Shown: piece after piece, positions 1 through 9,273 of the stretch
Layout: each line of letters starts with the position of its first letter
Numbering within the stretch: position 1 is the stretch's first letter
NCBI RefSeq assembly: GCF_000308215.1
Contig: NZ_CAJE01000012.1
Span: 124,001 to 188,000, forward strand
Origin: Methanomassiliicoccus luminyensis B10
GTDB lineage: Archaea > Thermoplasmatota > Thermoplasmata > Methanomassiliicoccales > Methanomassiliicoccaceae
DNA length: 64,000 nt
Direction: 5' to 3'
Program-made: the position numbers and the translations under genes
The notes under the pieces: model-generated
What the model saw: only the letters and a program-made list of their open reading frames with translations
Database searches by the model: none
What the model was told of the DNA's origin: nothing

Positions 1-207
1 AGGCCTCAGAAGGAACGATGTCCCCTTCCACTCCTTGGCGTCACGGACGGCCAGGGCCACCGGCCACTCGTCCTCGTCCACGGCCAGGCGGGCCTCCTCG
101 GCCGGAGAGCTGAGCAATAGGTCGGTGAACGACCCTTCGGGAAGATGCTGGTAGGACGGCTCTATGAACTTGAGCGAGGGGACCTCAAAGATATCAAAGG
201 CTTTCAA
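1..207 (-). CDS. hypothetical protein, N-terminal part only
   Basis: An open frame runs from a TTG at 205-207 on the minus strand off the left edge of the window, giving about 69 residues that begin MKAFDIFEVPSLKF. A strong Shine-Dalgarno sequence (GGAGG on the minus strand, about 215-219) lies 7 nt before the TTG and fixes the start. The visible part is acidic with no membrane segment or metal motif. I do not recognise the family and most of the gene may lie outside the window. It is divergent from ycaO, so the two share the 208-323 intergenic region. Confidence 0.55.
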   Translation of the reverse strand, partial: MKAFDIFEVPSLKFIEPSYQHLPEGSFTDLLLSSPAEEARLAVDEDEWPVALAVRDAKEWKGTSFLLRP

Positions 208-323
208 CTCTAAACCTCCGCGGCAACCTCGCACGCCTTCCTCGATATAAGTGGTTTGCCGCCCCCGCCTCAGGGGGCTGGGCCCGAGAGAGGTTTATTA
301 CCGTTCATGAGCATGGCCGGGGC

Positions 324-1529
324 ATGAAGTTGGGCCCCTCCCCCAAAGGCTACAGCGCGGACGGGCAGAGGACCGCGGATCCCGCCGAGACGCTCAAGCG
401 GATCGAACCCCTGCTGAAGACGGCAGGCATCACCAGGGTCGCCGAGATCACCGACCTCGACCGCATCGGGGTGCCCGTCTTCTCCAGCATCCGTCCGGCC
501 GCGGAGAGCGGCGCGATATCGGTGTACAACGGCAAGGGCCTTACCAAAGAGGAGGCCAGGGTGTCCGCGATCATGGAGGGTATCGAGCGGTACAGCGCCG
601 AGGTCCGAGGCGATACCATCATCCGGCAGGGCGCCGACGAGTTCATGTCCTCCCGGAACGCCGTCGATCCCATCGACCTCATCCTGCCGAGGGGGGTGGC
701 CTACTGGGTCATGCAGCAGCAGGCCGTCGGCTGGGTCAAGGGCACCGAGCTGAACACCATGGAGGACATGTGGGTGCCTGCCAGCGCGGCATTCCATCCT
801 TATGCCTCCAGGGCCGACCTGATGATCTTCCGCACCTCCACCAACGGCCTGGCCTCCGGCAACAACCTCGAGGAGGCGATCCTTCACGGGCTGTGCGAAG
901 TGATCGAAAGGGACGCCTGGTCATTTGCGGAGGCGCACCGGAAGACCGGCCGGCGCATCGCTCCGCCCGCCTCCGGCCGGGTGAGGGAGATCATCGACAG
1001 GTTCACCTCGCAGGGGGTAGAGGTCCACCTGAAGGACCTCACCTCTGACATCGGCATTCCCACCGTCGCCGCGGCCGCCGATGATGCGGCCATGCAGGAC
1101 CCCGCGCTGCTGAACCTGGGATTGGCGACGCACCTTGACCCCGAGGTCGCGGCCTTGAAGGCGCTGCTGGAGGTGGCCCAGAGCCGCCTCACCCAGATCC
1201 ATGGGGCCAGGGAGGACACCGTCAGGGCGGAGCAGACCAGGAAGCTCGGGTACGAGCGGATGAAGCGGCTCAACAAGATGTGGCTGGACGAGGAGGGGGA
1301 GGCCGAGGAGCTGACCGACCTGCCGTCCCTGGCGACCGACGACGTGTTCGACGACCTGCAGCTCGTCCGCGCCAAGCTCAACTCCAGAGGGCTCACCCGC
1401 ACCGTGGTGGTCGACCTTACCAGGAAGGCGCTGGGCATACCGGTGGTCCGGGTGATCGTGCCGGGGCTGGAAGTGTACGCCATCGATGAGGACCGCATCG
1501 GACCCCGGCTCATGGGCAGCTCGACATGA
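324..1529 (+). CDS. ycaO: YcaO cyclodehydratase-like protein for McrA thioglycine formation (methanogenesis marker 1)
   Basis: This 401-residue protein belongs to the YcaO ATP-dependent superfamily, whose methanogen members thioamidate a glycine of McrA. The signature GLCEVIERDAW lies near residues 189-199 and supplies ATP/Mg-binding acidic residues. The C terminus (VPGLEVYAIDED, about 377-390) matches the methanogen subgroup. The start is the ATG at 324. A TTTATTA box at 294-300 lies about 27 nt upstream, which would make the message almost leaderless. tfuA follows with a 4-nt overlap and the mcr operon comes next, so the modifying enzyme sits beside its substrate gene. The family role is established for other methanogens; its action here is inferred from homology and context. 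Confidence 0.93.
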   Translation: MKLGPSPKGYSADGQRTADPAETLKRIEPLLKTAGITRVAEITDLDRIGVPVFSSIRPAAESGAISVYNGKGLTKEEARVSAIMEGIERYSAEVRGDTIIRQGADEFMSSRNAVDPIDLILPRGVAYWVMQQQAVGWVKGTELNTMEDMWVPASAAFHPYASRADLMIFRTSTNGLASGNNLEEAILHGLCEVIERDAWSFAEAHRKTGRRIAPPASGRVREIIDRFTSQGVEVHLKDLTSDIGIPTVAAAADDAAMQDPALLNLGLATHLDPEVAALKALLEVAQSRLTQIHGAREDTVRAEQTRKLGYERMKRLNKMWLDEEGEAEELTDLPSLATDDVFDDLQLVRAKLNSRGLTRTVVVDLTRKALGIPVVRVIVPGLEVYAIDEDRIGPRLMGSST

Positions 1530-2166
1530 GGCCGGTGGTGTTCGCGGGCCTGAGCATCGCCGAGGAGGAGGCGGCGAAGATCCTCGACGCCGACTACCGC
1601 CCCCCGTTCGGCGGGGCGATCTGCTGGACCTCCCCAAGGGCACCAGGACCGTGGGCATTATCGACGGCGTCATCCTCAGCGATGCCGCGGTGGGCCACCG
1701 CGAGATACTGGACGTGATGAGGTCCGGGATCACCGTCATCGGCGGGGGCAGCATGGGAGCGCTGCGGGGGGCCGAGCTGAAGGACTTCGGGATGATCGGC
1801 GTCGGGAGCGTGTACGAGGAGTACGCGAGCGGCCGTGTGGAGGGTGACGACGAGGTCCTCCTGGCCTATGATCCATCCACCCACGCCCCCCTGTCCGTTC
1901 CCCTGATCAACCTGCGGCTGAACCTCCGGAAGGCCGTGGAGCACGGCGTTCTCGACGCGGGCAAGGCCGAGGGTATATTGAGAGATCTCAAGCGGCAGTT
2001 CTACCCGGTGAGAAGCTATGATCTCATGCTCGATATCGCCAGGCGGACCCTGCCGGAGGAGGAGTCCGCGAGGTTCGAAAAATTCGAGAAAACTCAATTC
2101 GAGGACTTCAAGAAAAAAGACGCATTATTGGTCTTAATGGCCGTTAAGAAAATGGACCAAAAATGA
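1526..2166 (+). pseudogene. tfuA: TfuA-like protein, interrupted by a one-base frameshift
   Basis: TfuA proteins partner YcaO in McrA thioamidation. The N terminus reads MRPVVFAGLSIAEEEAAKIL from ATG 1526, overlapping the ycaO stop. The frame then derails after ADYRPP at a C run (1600-1605). The family motif PPVRRGDLLDL and the whole remainder continue in the other frame from 1600 to the stop at 2166. Adding one C to the run restores a single protein of about 213 residues, the normal family length. The C-terminal part is well preserved, so this is either a homopolymer sequencing error, a very recent mutation, or a -1 frameshift on the C run. The function is probably intact if it is an error. 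Confidence 0.8.
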
Positions 2167-2235
2167 AAAAAATATACCCCCGTTAAGGAAAACGGAAAAA
2201 CTCTGGCTACTTTCTAAAAAACACGACTATCCACT

Positions 2236-2270
2236 ATGGATGGATGCTCCATCCATCACCAAATATATAT
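2236..2270 (+). promoter_or_regulatory. mcr operon promoter with palindromic operator
   Basis: A perfect inverted repeat, ATGGATGGA at 2236-2244 and TCCATCCAT at 2248-2256 around a 3-nt centre, ends 4 nt before an AT-rich TATA box (AAATATATAT, 2261-2270). Transcription should begin near 2290-2295, leaving a leader of about 120 nt before mcrB. The palindrome occupies the position where an archaeal regulator could block or help TFB/TBP binding. No other gene lies between tfuA and mcrB, so it belongs to the mcr operon. Confidence 0.6.
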
Positions 2271-2360
2271 GCTTCTCTTTGCTTACTCGGTTCTCGCAAG
2301 GGGATTCGATTTTCATCGCATGACAAGATTTTGTGCAGATGAAGATCATTAAAAAATTTA

Positions 2361-2386
2361 GTCGGCAGGGGGGTACCTCGGCCGAC
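2361..2386 (+). promoter_or_regulatory. hairpin in the mcr 5' leader
   Basis: GTCGGC (2361-2366) and GCCGAC (2381-2386) form a perfect 6-bp stem, and AGG/CCT inside it can extend the pairing. The hairpin lies about 16 nt before the ribosome binding site of mcrB (AAGGAGGT, 2402-2409). It could affect translation or message stability. This is a structural prediction only. Confidence 0.35.
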
Positions 2387-2416
2387 GAAGGAAGATGAAA
2401 TAAGGAGGTAGAAAAT

Positions 2417-3736
2417 TTGGCGAAATACAAGGACAAAATAGACTTGTATGACGACAGGGGCAAGATCATCGAGAAGGATGTCCCCCTGGAAGCTATCAGC
2501 CCGTTATACAACCCTGCCATCCAGAAGATTGCCTCCTTGGCCAAGAGGACCATCGCCGTGGACCTGGCTGGACTTGAGAAGAGCCTCAAGACCGGCAAGG
2601 TCGGCGGTGGCTACATCAAGGGCAAGGAGATCGACGCCGCGGTTGTAAGCAACGCTGACAAGGTAGCAAAGAAGGTCAAGGACATCCTGAAGGTCGACAA
2701 GGACGACGACACCGATGTAAAGGTCCTCGCGGACGGGAAGAAGATGGTCGTTATTGTTCCATCTCTTAGGCTCGACTCCGGTGTTGAGTACACCACCGGT
2801 TTCACGGCCACCGCCGCGGCCGTGACCCAGGCCCTCATCGACATATTCGATGTGGACATGTTCAAGGCGAACATGGTGAAGGGTGCCGTCTGGGGCAGAT
2901 ACCCGCAGACCCTTACCTTCCAGGGTTCCAACCTCAAGTCCATCCTTGAGGTGCCGCAGAACAACGAAGGTGCTGGTTACGCTCTGAGGAACATCATGGC
3001 CAACCACATCGTCGCTCTGACCGGCAAGAACTCGATGAACGCCGCTGCTCTCTCGTCTATCTTTGAGCACACCGCTATGTTCGAGCTCGGTGACGCCATC
3101 GGGCCCTTCGAGAGGTACCACCTCTTGGGCCTGGCTTATCAGGGCCTGAACGCGAACAACCTGACCGTCGACCTCGTGAAGGCGAACGGCAAGACCGGGA
3201 CCGTCGGTACCGTCATCGAGTCCCTCGTTGACCGCGCTATCGAGGACAAGGTCATCAAGGTGAAGGAAAAGCTGCCGTCCGGGTACAAGGTGTACACGAC
3301 CAACGACTTCCCGCTGTGGAACGCCTATGCGTCCACCGGTATGCTCGCCGCTATCATGGTGAACGTCGGTGCTGCAAGGGCCTCCCAGGGTATCCCGTCC
3401 ACCATCCTGTACTACAACGACCTGCTTGAGCACGAGACCGGACTGCCCGGTGTTGACTTCGGGCGTGCGATGGGTGTTTCCGTCGGTATGTCCTTCTTCT
3501 CGCACTCCATCTACGGTGGAGGCGGCCCCGGTCTGTTCCACGGCAACCACGTCGTGACCAAGCACTCGAAGGGATTCGTCATCCCCGTGATCGCCGCCGG
3601 CTGCGCTCTCGATGCTGGAACCCAGATGTTCTCGCCCGAGGCGACGTCCGGTCTGATCAGGGATACTTTCGGAGACATCCCCGAGTTCAAGGCGCCGTTG
3701 AAGGCTGTTGGCAAGGAGGCCAAGAAGCTGAAGTAA
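2417..3736 (+). CDS. mcrB: methyl-coenzyme M reductase beta subunit
   Basis: McrB is the beta subunit of the (alpha-beta-gamma)2 enzyme that releases methane from methyl-CoM and CoB. The 439-residue length is typical for the family. The start is a TTG at 2417 behind a near-perfect Shine-Dalgarno AAGGAGGT (2402-2409), which yields the family N terminus [18 protein letters not shown]. Conserved stretches such as [20 protein letters not shown] close to the C terminus line the active-site region. It is the first gene of mcrB-mcrD-mcrG-mcrA-DUF2098, with its own promoter at 2236-2270. Confidence 0.97.
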   Translation: MAKYKDKIDLYDDRGKIIEKDVPLEAISPLYNPAIQKIASLAKRTIAVDLAGLEKSLKTGKVGGGYIKGKEIDAAVVSNADKVAKKVKDILKVDKDDDTDVKVLADGKKMVVIVPSLRLDSGVEYTTGFTATAAAVTQALIDIFDVDMFKANMVKGAVWGRYPQTLTFQGSNLKSILEVPQNNEGAGYALRNIMANHIVALTGKNSMNAAALSSIFEHTAMFELGDAIGPFERYHLLGLAYQGLNANNLTVDLVKANGKTGTVGTVIESLVDRAIEDKVIKVKEKLPSGYKVYTTNDFPLWNAYASTGMLAAIMVNVGAARASQGIPSTILYYNDLLEHETGLPGVDFGRAMGVSVGMSFFSHSIYGGGGPGLFHGNHVVTKHSKGFVIPVIAAGCALDAGTQMFSPEATSGLIRDTFGDIPEFKAPLKAVGKEAKKLK

Positions 3737-3758
3737 TCGGTGCTACGGTGGTCTATAC

Positions 3759-4178
3759 ATGAGTACTGACAAATTTGAACCGGTCCCCCTTCCCGAGATC
3801 CTGATCTTCCCGAACCGCCTGCTTTCCGCAGAGACGACGGAGAAATTATTGAACAGGGTCTACGATGTGCCGCACGTCCGGCAGGTCAACATCAGCGGCG
3901 AGGGGGTCCCCGCCATGGTGGGGTCCGGCCCGGGGAAAGGTCTCCCCGTCGAGCACGAGGGACGAAAGGTCATCAACGTGAAAGGCCGGGAGATCGAGCT
4001 CCAGTTGCTCGTAGGCAGGGTGTTCGTCGAGATCGACGACATCGACGTGGTCGAGAAGGCCATTGAGGCCATCGACGAGATCTGCCAGGAGCTGTTGCCG
4101 TTCGGCTACAATCTGGAGGTCGGAAGGTACTCCAAATATAGGCCAACAGTCACCGATTATAAGAAAGGCAAGAGGTAA
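3759..4178 (+). CDS. mcrD: methyl-coenzyme M reductase operon protein D
   Basis: McrD (139 residues) is the conserved non-subunit gene product of mcr operons. It associates with immature MCR and is thought to assist assembly or delivery of coenzyme F430. The central pattern VNISGEGVPAMVGSGPGKG and the C-terminal VGRYSKYRPTVTDYKKGKR are typical of the family. It lies 22 nt after mcrB and its stop touches the start region of mcrG. The mcrC partner usually found next to mcrD is absent here and is found at 12.6 kb. Confidence 0.93.
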   Translation: MSTDKFEPVPLPEILIFPNRLLSAETTEKLLNRVYDVPHVRQVNISGEGVPAMVGSGPGKGLPVEHEGRKVINVKGREIELQLLVGRVFVEIDDIDVVEKAIEAIDEICQELLPFGYNLEVGRYSKYRPTVTDYKKGKR

Positions 4179-4183
4179 TGACT

Positions 4184-4957
4184 ATGGCATACACTAGACA
4201 GTTCTACCCTGGAAAGAGCCAGGTAGCCGAGAACAGGCGCCGCTACATGGACCCGTCCAAGAAGCTGAAGAAGCTCAGGGACGTTGCCCAGGACGACGTC
4301 GTCAGGATCATGGGCCACAGGTCCCCCGGTGAGGATTACAAGTCTATCCACCCCCCACTGGAAGAGGGCAACGAGCCCGATGACCTGATCAGGAAGCTGG
4401 TCACCCCCATAGAGGGAGCCAAGAAGGGCGACAGGATCAGGTACATTCAGTTCGCTGACTCCGTGTACTTCGCCCCCATGACCCCCTACATGAGGGCCTG
4501 GATGTATATGTCCAGGCTGCGCGGCTTCGACACCGGTACCCTCTCTGGAAGGCAGATCATCGAAATGAGGGAGAGGGACCTGGAGAAGGTCGCCAAGGAG
4601 CTGATCGACAACGAGACCTTTGATCCCGCCAGGTGCGGCATCAGGGGCGCCACCGTGCACGGGCACGCCTGCAGGCTGGACGAGAACGGAATGATGTTCG
4701 ATGCCTGGCAGAGGTACCGCTGGAACGCCAAGAAGGGAGAGGTCGAGTACGTGAAGGACCAGGTCGCTATCCCACTGGACAAGCCCATCTCCGTGGGCAA
4801 GCCCATCGCCGAAGCTGACCTCAAGAAGATGACCGCCATCTTCAGGTCTGACGGCATTGACATGAGGGACGACCCCGAGGTCATGGCCACCCAGCTGAGG
4901 ATCCACAGGCTTAGGACCCTCTGTGGTTACCAGGCCTACGCTCTGAAGGGAGAGTAA
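4184..4957 (+). CDS. mcrG: methyl-coenzyme M reductase gamma subunit
   Basis: McrG is the gamma subunit of MCR. The start at ATG 4184 gives the family N terminus [19 protein letters not shown] and puts the Shine-Dalgarno AGAGGT (4171-4176) 7 nt away. An in-frame ATG at 4178, overlapping the mcrD stop, would add two residues but is too close to that site. The product is about 257 residues, the normal size. Conserved segments include [17 protein letters not shown] and the C-terminal [15 protein letters not shown]. Confidence 0.96.
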   Translation: MAYTRQFYPGKSQVAENRRRYMDPSKKLKKLRDVAQDDVVRIMGHRSPGEDYKSIHPPLEEGNEPDDLIRKLVTPIEGAKKGDRIRYIQFADSVYFAPMTPYMRAWMYMSRLRGFDTGTLSGRQIIEMRERDLEKVAKELIDNETFDPARCGIRGATVHGHACRLDENGMMFDAWQRYRWNAKKGEVEYVKDQVAIPLDKPISVGKPIAEADLKKMTAIFRSDGIDMRDDPEVMATQLRIHRLRTLCGYQAYALKGE

Positions 4958-4961
4958 AACT

Positions 4962-6626
4962 ATGGCTAAGGAAAAGCAGAAGATGTTCATGGACTCCTTG
5001 AAGCACAAGTTCAAGGAGGACCCGACCGACCAGAGCACCCATTACTACACCTACGGTGGCTGGAAGCAGTCCAAGAGGAAGAGGGAGTGGGTCGAGCAGG
5101 CGAACAAGATCGCCAAGCAGCGTGGCATCCCCATGATGAACCAGGACATCGGTGTCCCCCTGGGACAGCGTGTCCTGATGCCCTACCAGCTCTCTCACAC
5201 CGACATATACGCTGAGGGCGATGACCTGCACTTCGTCAACAATGCCGCTATCCAGCAGGCTTGGGACGATATCCGCAGGACCGTCATCGTCGGTCTCGAC
5301 ACCGCCCACAACGTTATCGAGAAGAGGCTTGGCAAGGAAGTCACCCCTGAGACCATCAACCACTACCTGGAGACCGTTAACCACGCCATGCCCGGCGGCG
5401 CGGTCGTTCAGGAGCACATGGCCGAGTGCAGCCCCGCTCTGACCGCGGACTGCTACGTCAAGGTCTTCTCCGGTGACGCCGACCTGATCAGCCAGCTTGA
5501 CAAGCGCTTCGTGATCGACATCAACAAGGAGTTCCCCAAGGACCAGGCCAAGCAGCTGAACGACGCTGTCGGCAAGTCCCTGTACCAGGTCGTCCGCTGC
5601 CCGACCATCGTCGGCCGCGTTTGCGACGGCGGTACCATGTCCCGGTGGAGCGCCATGCAGATCTCGATGTCCTTCATCAGCAGCTACAGGCTGGCCGCCG
5701 GTGAGGCCGCTATCGCGGACTTCGCCTATGCCGCCAAGCACTCGTCGGTCCTCGAGATGGGTACCATGATGCCCGCCAGGAGGGCCAGGGGCCCCAACGA
5801 GCCCGGTGGAATTCCCTTCGGGTTCCTCGCTGATATGGTCCAGTCCACCCGTGTCTACCCCGACGACCCTGCCAGGGCCGCTCTGGAGACCGTTGCTCTG
5901 GGTGCCATCATCTTCGACCAGATCTACCTCGGGTCCTACATGTCCGGCGGCGTCGGGTTCACCCAGTACGCTACCGCGGCCTACACCGACGACATCCTGG
6001 AGGACTACACCTACTGGGCTCTTGACCTGATCAAGACCAAGTACGGCGGGCTCTGCAAGAGCAAGCCCTCCATGGACCTGATGGAGAAGCTCGGCACCGA
6101 GATCAACTCCTACGCTCTGGAGATGTACGAGAGATACCCCGCCGCCATGGAAACCCACTTCGGTGGTTCCCAGCGTGCCACCGTCGCTGCCGCCGCCACC
6201 GGTATCGGCTGCGCGATGGCCACCGGCAACGCCGACTTCGGTGTCAACGGCTGGTATCTGTCCATGCTCCAGCACAAGGAGAGGCACGGACGCCTTGGCT
6301 TCTACGGCTACGACCTGCAGGACCAGTGCGGTTCCGCCAACTCGTTCGCCTACAGGAGCGACGAGGGCCTGCCCTTCGAGCTCAGGGGCCCCAACTACCC
6401 GAACTACGCCATGAACGTCGGTCACCTGCCCGGCTATGCCGGTATTGCAGCGGCGCCTCATGCGGCCCGCGGCGATGCGTTCGCTGCCAGCCCGCTGATC
6501 AAGATCGCCTTCGCCGACAAGAACCTGCCCTTCGACTTCGCGAACATCACGAAGGAGATCGGCCGGGGCGCTCTGCGCGAGTTCGTGCCTGCTGGTGAGA
6601 GGACCGTAATCATCCCCGCTAAGTAA
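4962..6626 (+). CDS. mcrA: methyl-coenzyme M reductase alpha subunit
   Basis: McrA (554 residues) carries most of the F430 site. The sites of post-translational modification known from other MCRs are all present: the His in [11 protein letters not shown], the second Arg in [13 protein letters not shown], the Gln in [10 protein letters not shown], the glycine expected to become thioglycine (about Gly449 in [11 protein letters not shown]) and the Cys seven residues later (about Cys456). The thioglycine target agrees with ycaO-tfuA immediately upstream of the operon. mcrA follows mcrG by 4 nt. Whether each residue is actually modified cannot be read from DNA. Confidence 0.98.
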   Translation: MAKEKQKMFMDSLKHKFKEDPTDQSTHYYTYGGWKQSKRKREWVEQANKIAKQRGIPMMNQDIGVPLGQRVLMPYQLSHTDIYAEGDDLHFVNNAAIQQAWDDIRRTVIVGLDTAHNVIEKRLGKEVTPETINHYLETVNHAMPGGAVVQEHMAECSPALTADCYVKVFSGDADLISQLDKRFVIDINKEFPKDQAKQLNDAVGKSLYQVVRCPTIVGRVCDGGTMSRWSAMQISMSFISSYRLAAGEAAIADFAYAAKHSSVLEMGTMMPARRARGPNEPGGIPFGFLADMVQSTRVYPDDPARAALETVALGAIIFDQIYLGSYMSGGVGFTQYATAAYTDDILEDYTYWALDLIKTKYGGLCKSKPSMDLMEKLGTEINSYALEMYERYPAAMETHFGGSQRATVAAAATGIGCAMATGNADFGVNGWYLSMLQHKERHGRLGFYGYDLQDQCGSANSFAYRSDEGLPFELRGPNYPNYAMNVGHLPGYAGIAAAPHAARGDAFAASPLIKIAFADKNLPFDFANITKEIGRGALREFVPAGERTVIIPAK

Positions 6627-6631
6627 GTACC

Positions 6632-6910
6632 ATGCAAGTAGGCGACGTCGTTAGGTACAGACACACCGGGACGGTGGGCAAGATAGTGGACATCAGCGAG
6701 GAGGAAAAGGTGACCTGGATGCACCTGGACACTACCAACCTCCTCTACGATTCCACCACCCTTGACCCGGCGTCCGAGGAGGACTACCGCGGTGCCGCCG
6801 AACGCGAGAAGGGCGTGAGGGATTCCCTCGAGGACATCGAGCGTCTCCGCGAGGAGGCGGAACAGATGGCCGAGAAGATCTCCCGCATCACCCCTTCCGG
6901 CGCGGGATGA
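6632..6910 (+). CDS. DUF2098 family protein, last gene of the mcr operon
   Basis: This 92-residue protein begins 5 nt after the mcrA stop and is co-transcribed with it. Its N-terminal half (VGDVVRYRHTGTVGKIVDI) resembles a small beta-barrel fold and is the hallmark of DUF2098, a family largely confined to methanogens. The last 35 residues are charged and probably form a coiled coil (SLEDIERLREEAEQMAEKIS). Function is unknown; position suggests a role in MCR synthesis or assembly. Confidence 0.8.
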   Translation: MQVGDVVRYRHTGTVGKIVDISEEEKVTWMHLDTTNLLYDSTTLDPASEEDYRGAAEREKGVRDSLEDIERLREEAEQMAEKISRITPSGAG

Positions 6911-6935
6911 ATTTCGGGCACAGCCATAAACCCCT

Positions 6936-6962
6936 TCCTTTCACATTTTTCTGGTTTTGTTG
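6936..6962 (+). terminator. probable terminator of the mcr operon
   Basis: Pyrimidine-rich DNA with several T runs (TTTCACATTTTTCTGGTTTTG) begins about 25 nt after the stop of the last operon gene. Archaeal termination commonly occurs at such T tracts without a strong hairpin. The facing gene on the minus strand ends at 7091. Confidence 0.4.
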
Positions 6963-7090
6963 ATCAGCGCGAGCTCTCTTCTATGAGTATGCCAAGCCAC
7001 CTCAGCAGAGCATCGGGGATGCCCCGCGACCCTCGCCGGCCAGAGGGTGGCCTGTTTGAGACGATGAGAAATTGAAAAAAGGAAACGAGC

Positions 7091-7651
7091 TCAGAGCTCG
7101 ATGGTGCTGGAATTGAACCCGATCAGGATGGAGGCGAGGCGGGGGTCGTCCTCGTAGCCGTGCATCTGGCGCAGCATCATGTCCGACGGGGCGGAGGGAG
7201 AACAGGAGACAACGTCCGTTACGCCCTCGTACTGCTCCACTTCGGGGAAGGACACCGGGGGCATTACGAACATTTCCTTCAGGTTCCCGGTGCGTTCGGG
7301 GTACATGACGAACTCCTCGGAGAGCCAAACGACCTCTTCCTTGTTCTTCTCCAAGAACTCCTTCTTGCGGTGGGGGAGGACCTCCTCGCCCAGTATGGTA
7401 GCGTCATCGGAGACGAGCAGAACGGTGGCCTCCGGTGGCGGGCGGAAGGCGCGGTTCTTGATGATGCAAATGACATGATCGCGCTTGAGGCACTCCTCCA
7501 CGCCGGCGTTGATGACCGGTATGCCCAGGGCGGCCTTGATGTCCTTCTCGATGTCCCAAATCTTGGTCCTGCATTCATTGTTCAGCGGGAAGACGTAGAC
7601 GCTTCCCCTCATTTTTTGAAGCATTTCCACGATCTCGGTCATCCGTACCAT
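7091..7651 (-). CDS. uncharacterised protein A of an MCR-linked paralogous pair
   Basis: I do not recognise the family by name. The 186-residue protein has an N-terminal helical part, then a segment alternating hydrophobic strands (HVICIIKNRAF, ATVLLVSDDATILGEEV), a motif EFLEKN..VWLSEEFVMYPE near residues 95-115, and a C terminus ending in ILIGFNSSTIEL. The last 110 residues align with the protein at 13221-13793: the ExLEK, LS-E/D-E/D-F, V-T and C-terminal G-F motifs fall in the same order. It is convergent with the mcr operon. No membrane segment or metal motif is seen. A small alpha/beta sensor or binding domain is possible but unproven. Confidence 0.7.
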   Translation of the reverse strand: MVRMTEIVEMLQKMRGSVYVFPLNNECRTKIWDIEKDIKAALGIPVINAGVEECLKRDHVICIIKNRAFRPPPEATVLLVSDDATILGEEVLPHRKKEFLEKNKEEVVWLSEEFVMYPERTGNLKEMFVMPPVSFPEVEQYEGVTDVVSCSPSAPSDMMLRQMHGYEDDPRLASILIGFNSSTIEL

Positions 7652-7777
7652 AGGTGATTGGCAACGACATTGGATGTAATAAACCCTTGGCTGGATGGCT
7701 TATATCCAGCCAGCCGCGGGCGGTGTTGGATGCATTGCGGCGCAAGCATTATTAGGCGAGGCGGCGGTCTTTCAGCT

Positions 7778-8077
7778 ATGAGCCTCACTCTCATCGCCAA
7801 GCAGCAGCCGTCTTCCATCAACGCGTTGTTCCGGCTCCGCAACGAGGTCTTCAAGGACGGGGCCCTCAGCGCCAAGGAGAAGGAGATAATGGCCGTATGC
7901 GTGTCCTGTCTTCTCAAGTGCGATCAGTGCCTGGAGACGCACGCCAAGCTGGCCAAGGACCTCGGGGCCACCGTCGACGAGCTGAGGGAGGCGATGCTGG
8001 TGGCCATGTACCTGGCCGGCCCCTCTTCCGTTATATGGTCCCCCAAGGTCGACGAGATACTGGGGGCCCAGGATTGA
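7778..8077 (+). CDS. carboxymuconolactone decarboxylase/AhpD-like protein
   Basis: The 99-residue product has the AhpD-type redox motif: a conserved Glu (KEKEIMAV) followed by CVSCLLKCDQCLETHAK, that is CxxC and a His three residues after the last Cys. Such proteins act as thiol peroxidase partners or as small hydrolases. The start at ATG 7778 has a purine-rich AGGCGAGGCGG upstream. An in-frame ATG at 7658 would add an N-terminal stretch unlike the family, so I reject it. Its substrate cannot be inferred. Confidence 0.85.
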   Translation: MSLTLIAKQQPSSINALFRLRNEVFKDGALSAKEKEIMAVCVSCLLKCDQCLETHAKLAKDLGATVDELREAMLVAMYLAGPSSVIWSPKVDEILGAQD

Positions 8078-8404
8078 TCAGCACTCGAAGTCGAACCTGA
8101 CGTTCCTCTTCAAGCCGAGGCCGGCCACTACCTCGGCGCATTTTATCAGCGCCGAAGGGATGGGGCAGGCCGAGTGTATCAGCACCTTCCCGCAAGTAAT
8201 GTATATGGGGTTCTCCGCGAACGGCATTTTCAGGGCCTCGAACGGGCTCAGTCGAGGGTCCAGCTCGCCCTCCAGCTTGCTGGCGTGGGGGCAGTCGGTC
8301 TGGATGTGATATCGGATCGCCCCGTCCTGGTACTCCGCCTTGATCTTGGTCTGGAACCGGCATACTCCCGGGTCCACCGACATGCAGGTGCTGCCGTCGC
8401 TCAT
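8078..8404 (-). CDS. small cysteine-containing protein of unknown function
   Basis: A 108-residue protein ends right at the stop of the AhpD-like gene (convergent, no gap). It has seven cysteines, several in conserved-looking settings (QTDCPHASKL, YITCGKVLIHSACPIP, FDFEC at the C terminus). These suggest a metal or Fe-S site, but no standard spacing is present. No transmembrane segment is seen. I do not recognise the family. Confidence 0.65.
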   Translation of the reverse strand: MSDGSTCMSVDPGVCRFQTKIKAEYQDGAIRYHIQTDCPHASKLEGELDPRLSPFEALKMPFAENPIYITCGKVLIHSACPIPSALIKCAEVVAGLGLKRNVRFDFEC

Positions 8405-8430
8405 GCGGGCTCAAAGCGTTGCTGAACCGT

Positions 8431-9273
8431 TTAACCTTTTCTGAGATCCGTGGCACGGAGCCGCGTGAGCGTCCTGGGATCGCACAGCGCGGCGATGACG
8501 GCGGCGGTCAGAACGATGGTGCCGTATCCCACCGCCCCGCCGCTCAGCTCGAACCCGGCCCGGCCGCCCGGGAAGGCGGTCCGTCCGGTGTTACCGATGG
8601 CGTGGGTCAGGATGACGGCGAACACGCTCTTCCCGGCATTGTTGTAGATCCAGACATAGATGACCCGCCAGGCCATCGTAGCGGCGAGCCCGAACGCCAT
8701 CAGCGCCCCGCTCTGTCCCAGCGCGATCATCGAGGGCACATGCCAAAGTGCCCACAGGGTCCCTATGAGCAGGGCCGTGGTCAGCGCGCCCCAGCGTTCC
8801 TGCAGTGGGTCGGTGGCATATCCCGTATATCCAAGCTCCTCCGCCGCCGCTCCTACGAGGAAGAACAGGAACGTCGGCACGGTCAGGATCGAGATCTCCC
8901 ACTCGCCGGGGAGGTCGATGCCGATGACGCCCATGACCCCTGCGGTCAGCAGGTAGATGGCGGGCATAAGGAAAAGGACGGGCAGGTACCACGCCCTCCG
9001 TCCGATCCTCCGGATATCGAAAGCCCTCCCCAGCAGCTTCCTGACCCCGCCCGCTCCCTCCTCCTTGTAGATCAGGATGCACGCCGCGGCCGTGGGCATG
9101 AACACCGCGCCGACATCAGTGATGGGAAGGCTGTCTGGAAGGCCGCTGCCCTTGAACAGGATGCCGGCGGCCCAGAACGGAGCGCTCATCAGATAAAGGA
9201 GCGCGAAGAACCGAACGGGAGACCTTTTCGTCGTGACCTGCCGCCCCTTGAAGGACTGCGTCCGATCATTCAT
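8431..9273 (-). CDS. CPBP-family intramembrane metalloprotease-like protein
   Basis: The 280-residue integral membrane protein has about seven hydrophobic segments. The CPBP (CAAX-type prenyl protease/bacteriocin-processing) motifs are present: AAEELGYTGYA with the paired glutamates, WALWHVPS with the His, and ILTHAIGNTG near the C terminus. The usual arginine of the EExxxR motif is replaced by Thr (EELGYT), so the active site is slightly atypical. The start overlaps the end of the upstream HTH gene by 8 nt, so the two are co-transcribed. Substrate unknown. Confidence 0.83.
   Translation of the reverse strand: MNDRTQSFKGRQVTTKRSPVRFFALLYLMSAPFWAAGILFKGSGLPDSLPITDVGAVFMPTAAACILIYKEEGAGGVRKLLGRAFDIRRIGRRAWYLPVLFLMPAIYLLTAGVMGVIGIDLPGEWEISILTVPTFLFFLVGAAAEELGYTGYATDPLQERWGALTTALLIGTLWALWHVPSMIALGQSGALMAFGLAATMAWRVIYVWIYNNAGKSVFAVILTHAIGNTGRTAFPGGRAGFELSGGAVGYGTIVLTAAVIAALCDPRTLTRLRATDLRKG

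Noticed and set aside
2504-3565. 353-residue minus-strand frame opposite mcrB
   Set aside because: Antisense shadow of mcrB without a start signal or family motifs.
4911-6461. Long minus-strand open frame opposite mcrA
   Set aside because: It is the antisense shadow of a strongly biased gene; mcrA on the plus strand is unmistakable and the antisense product has no recognisable features.
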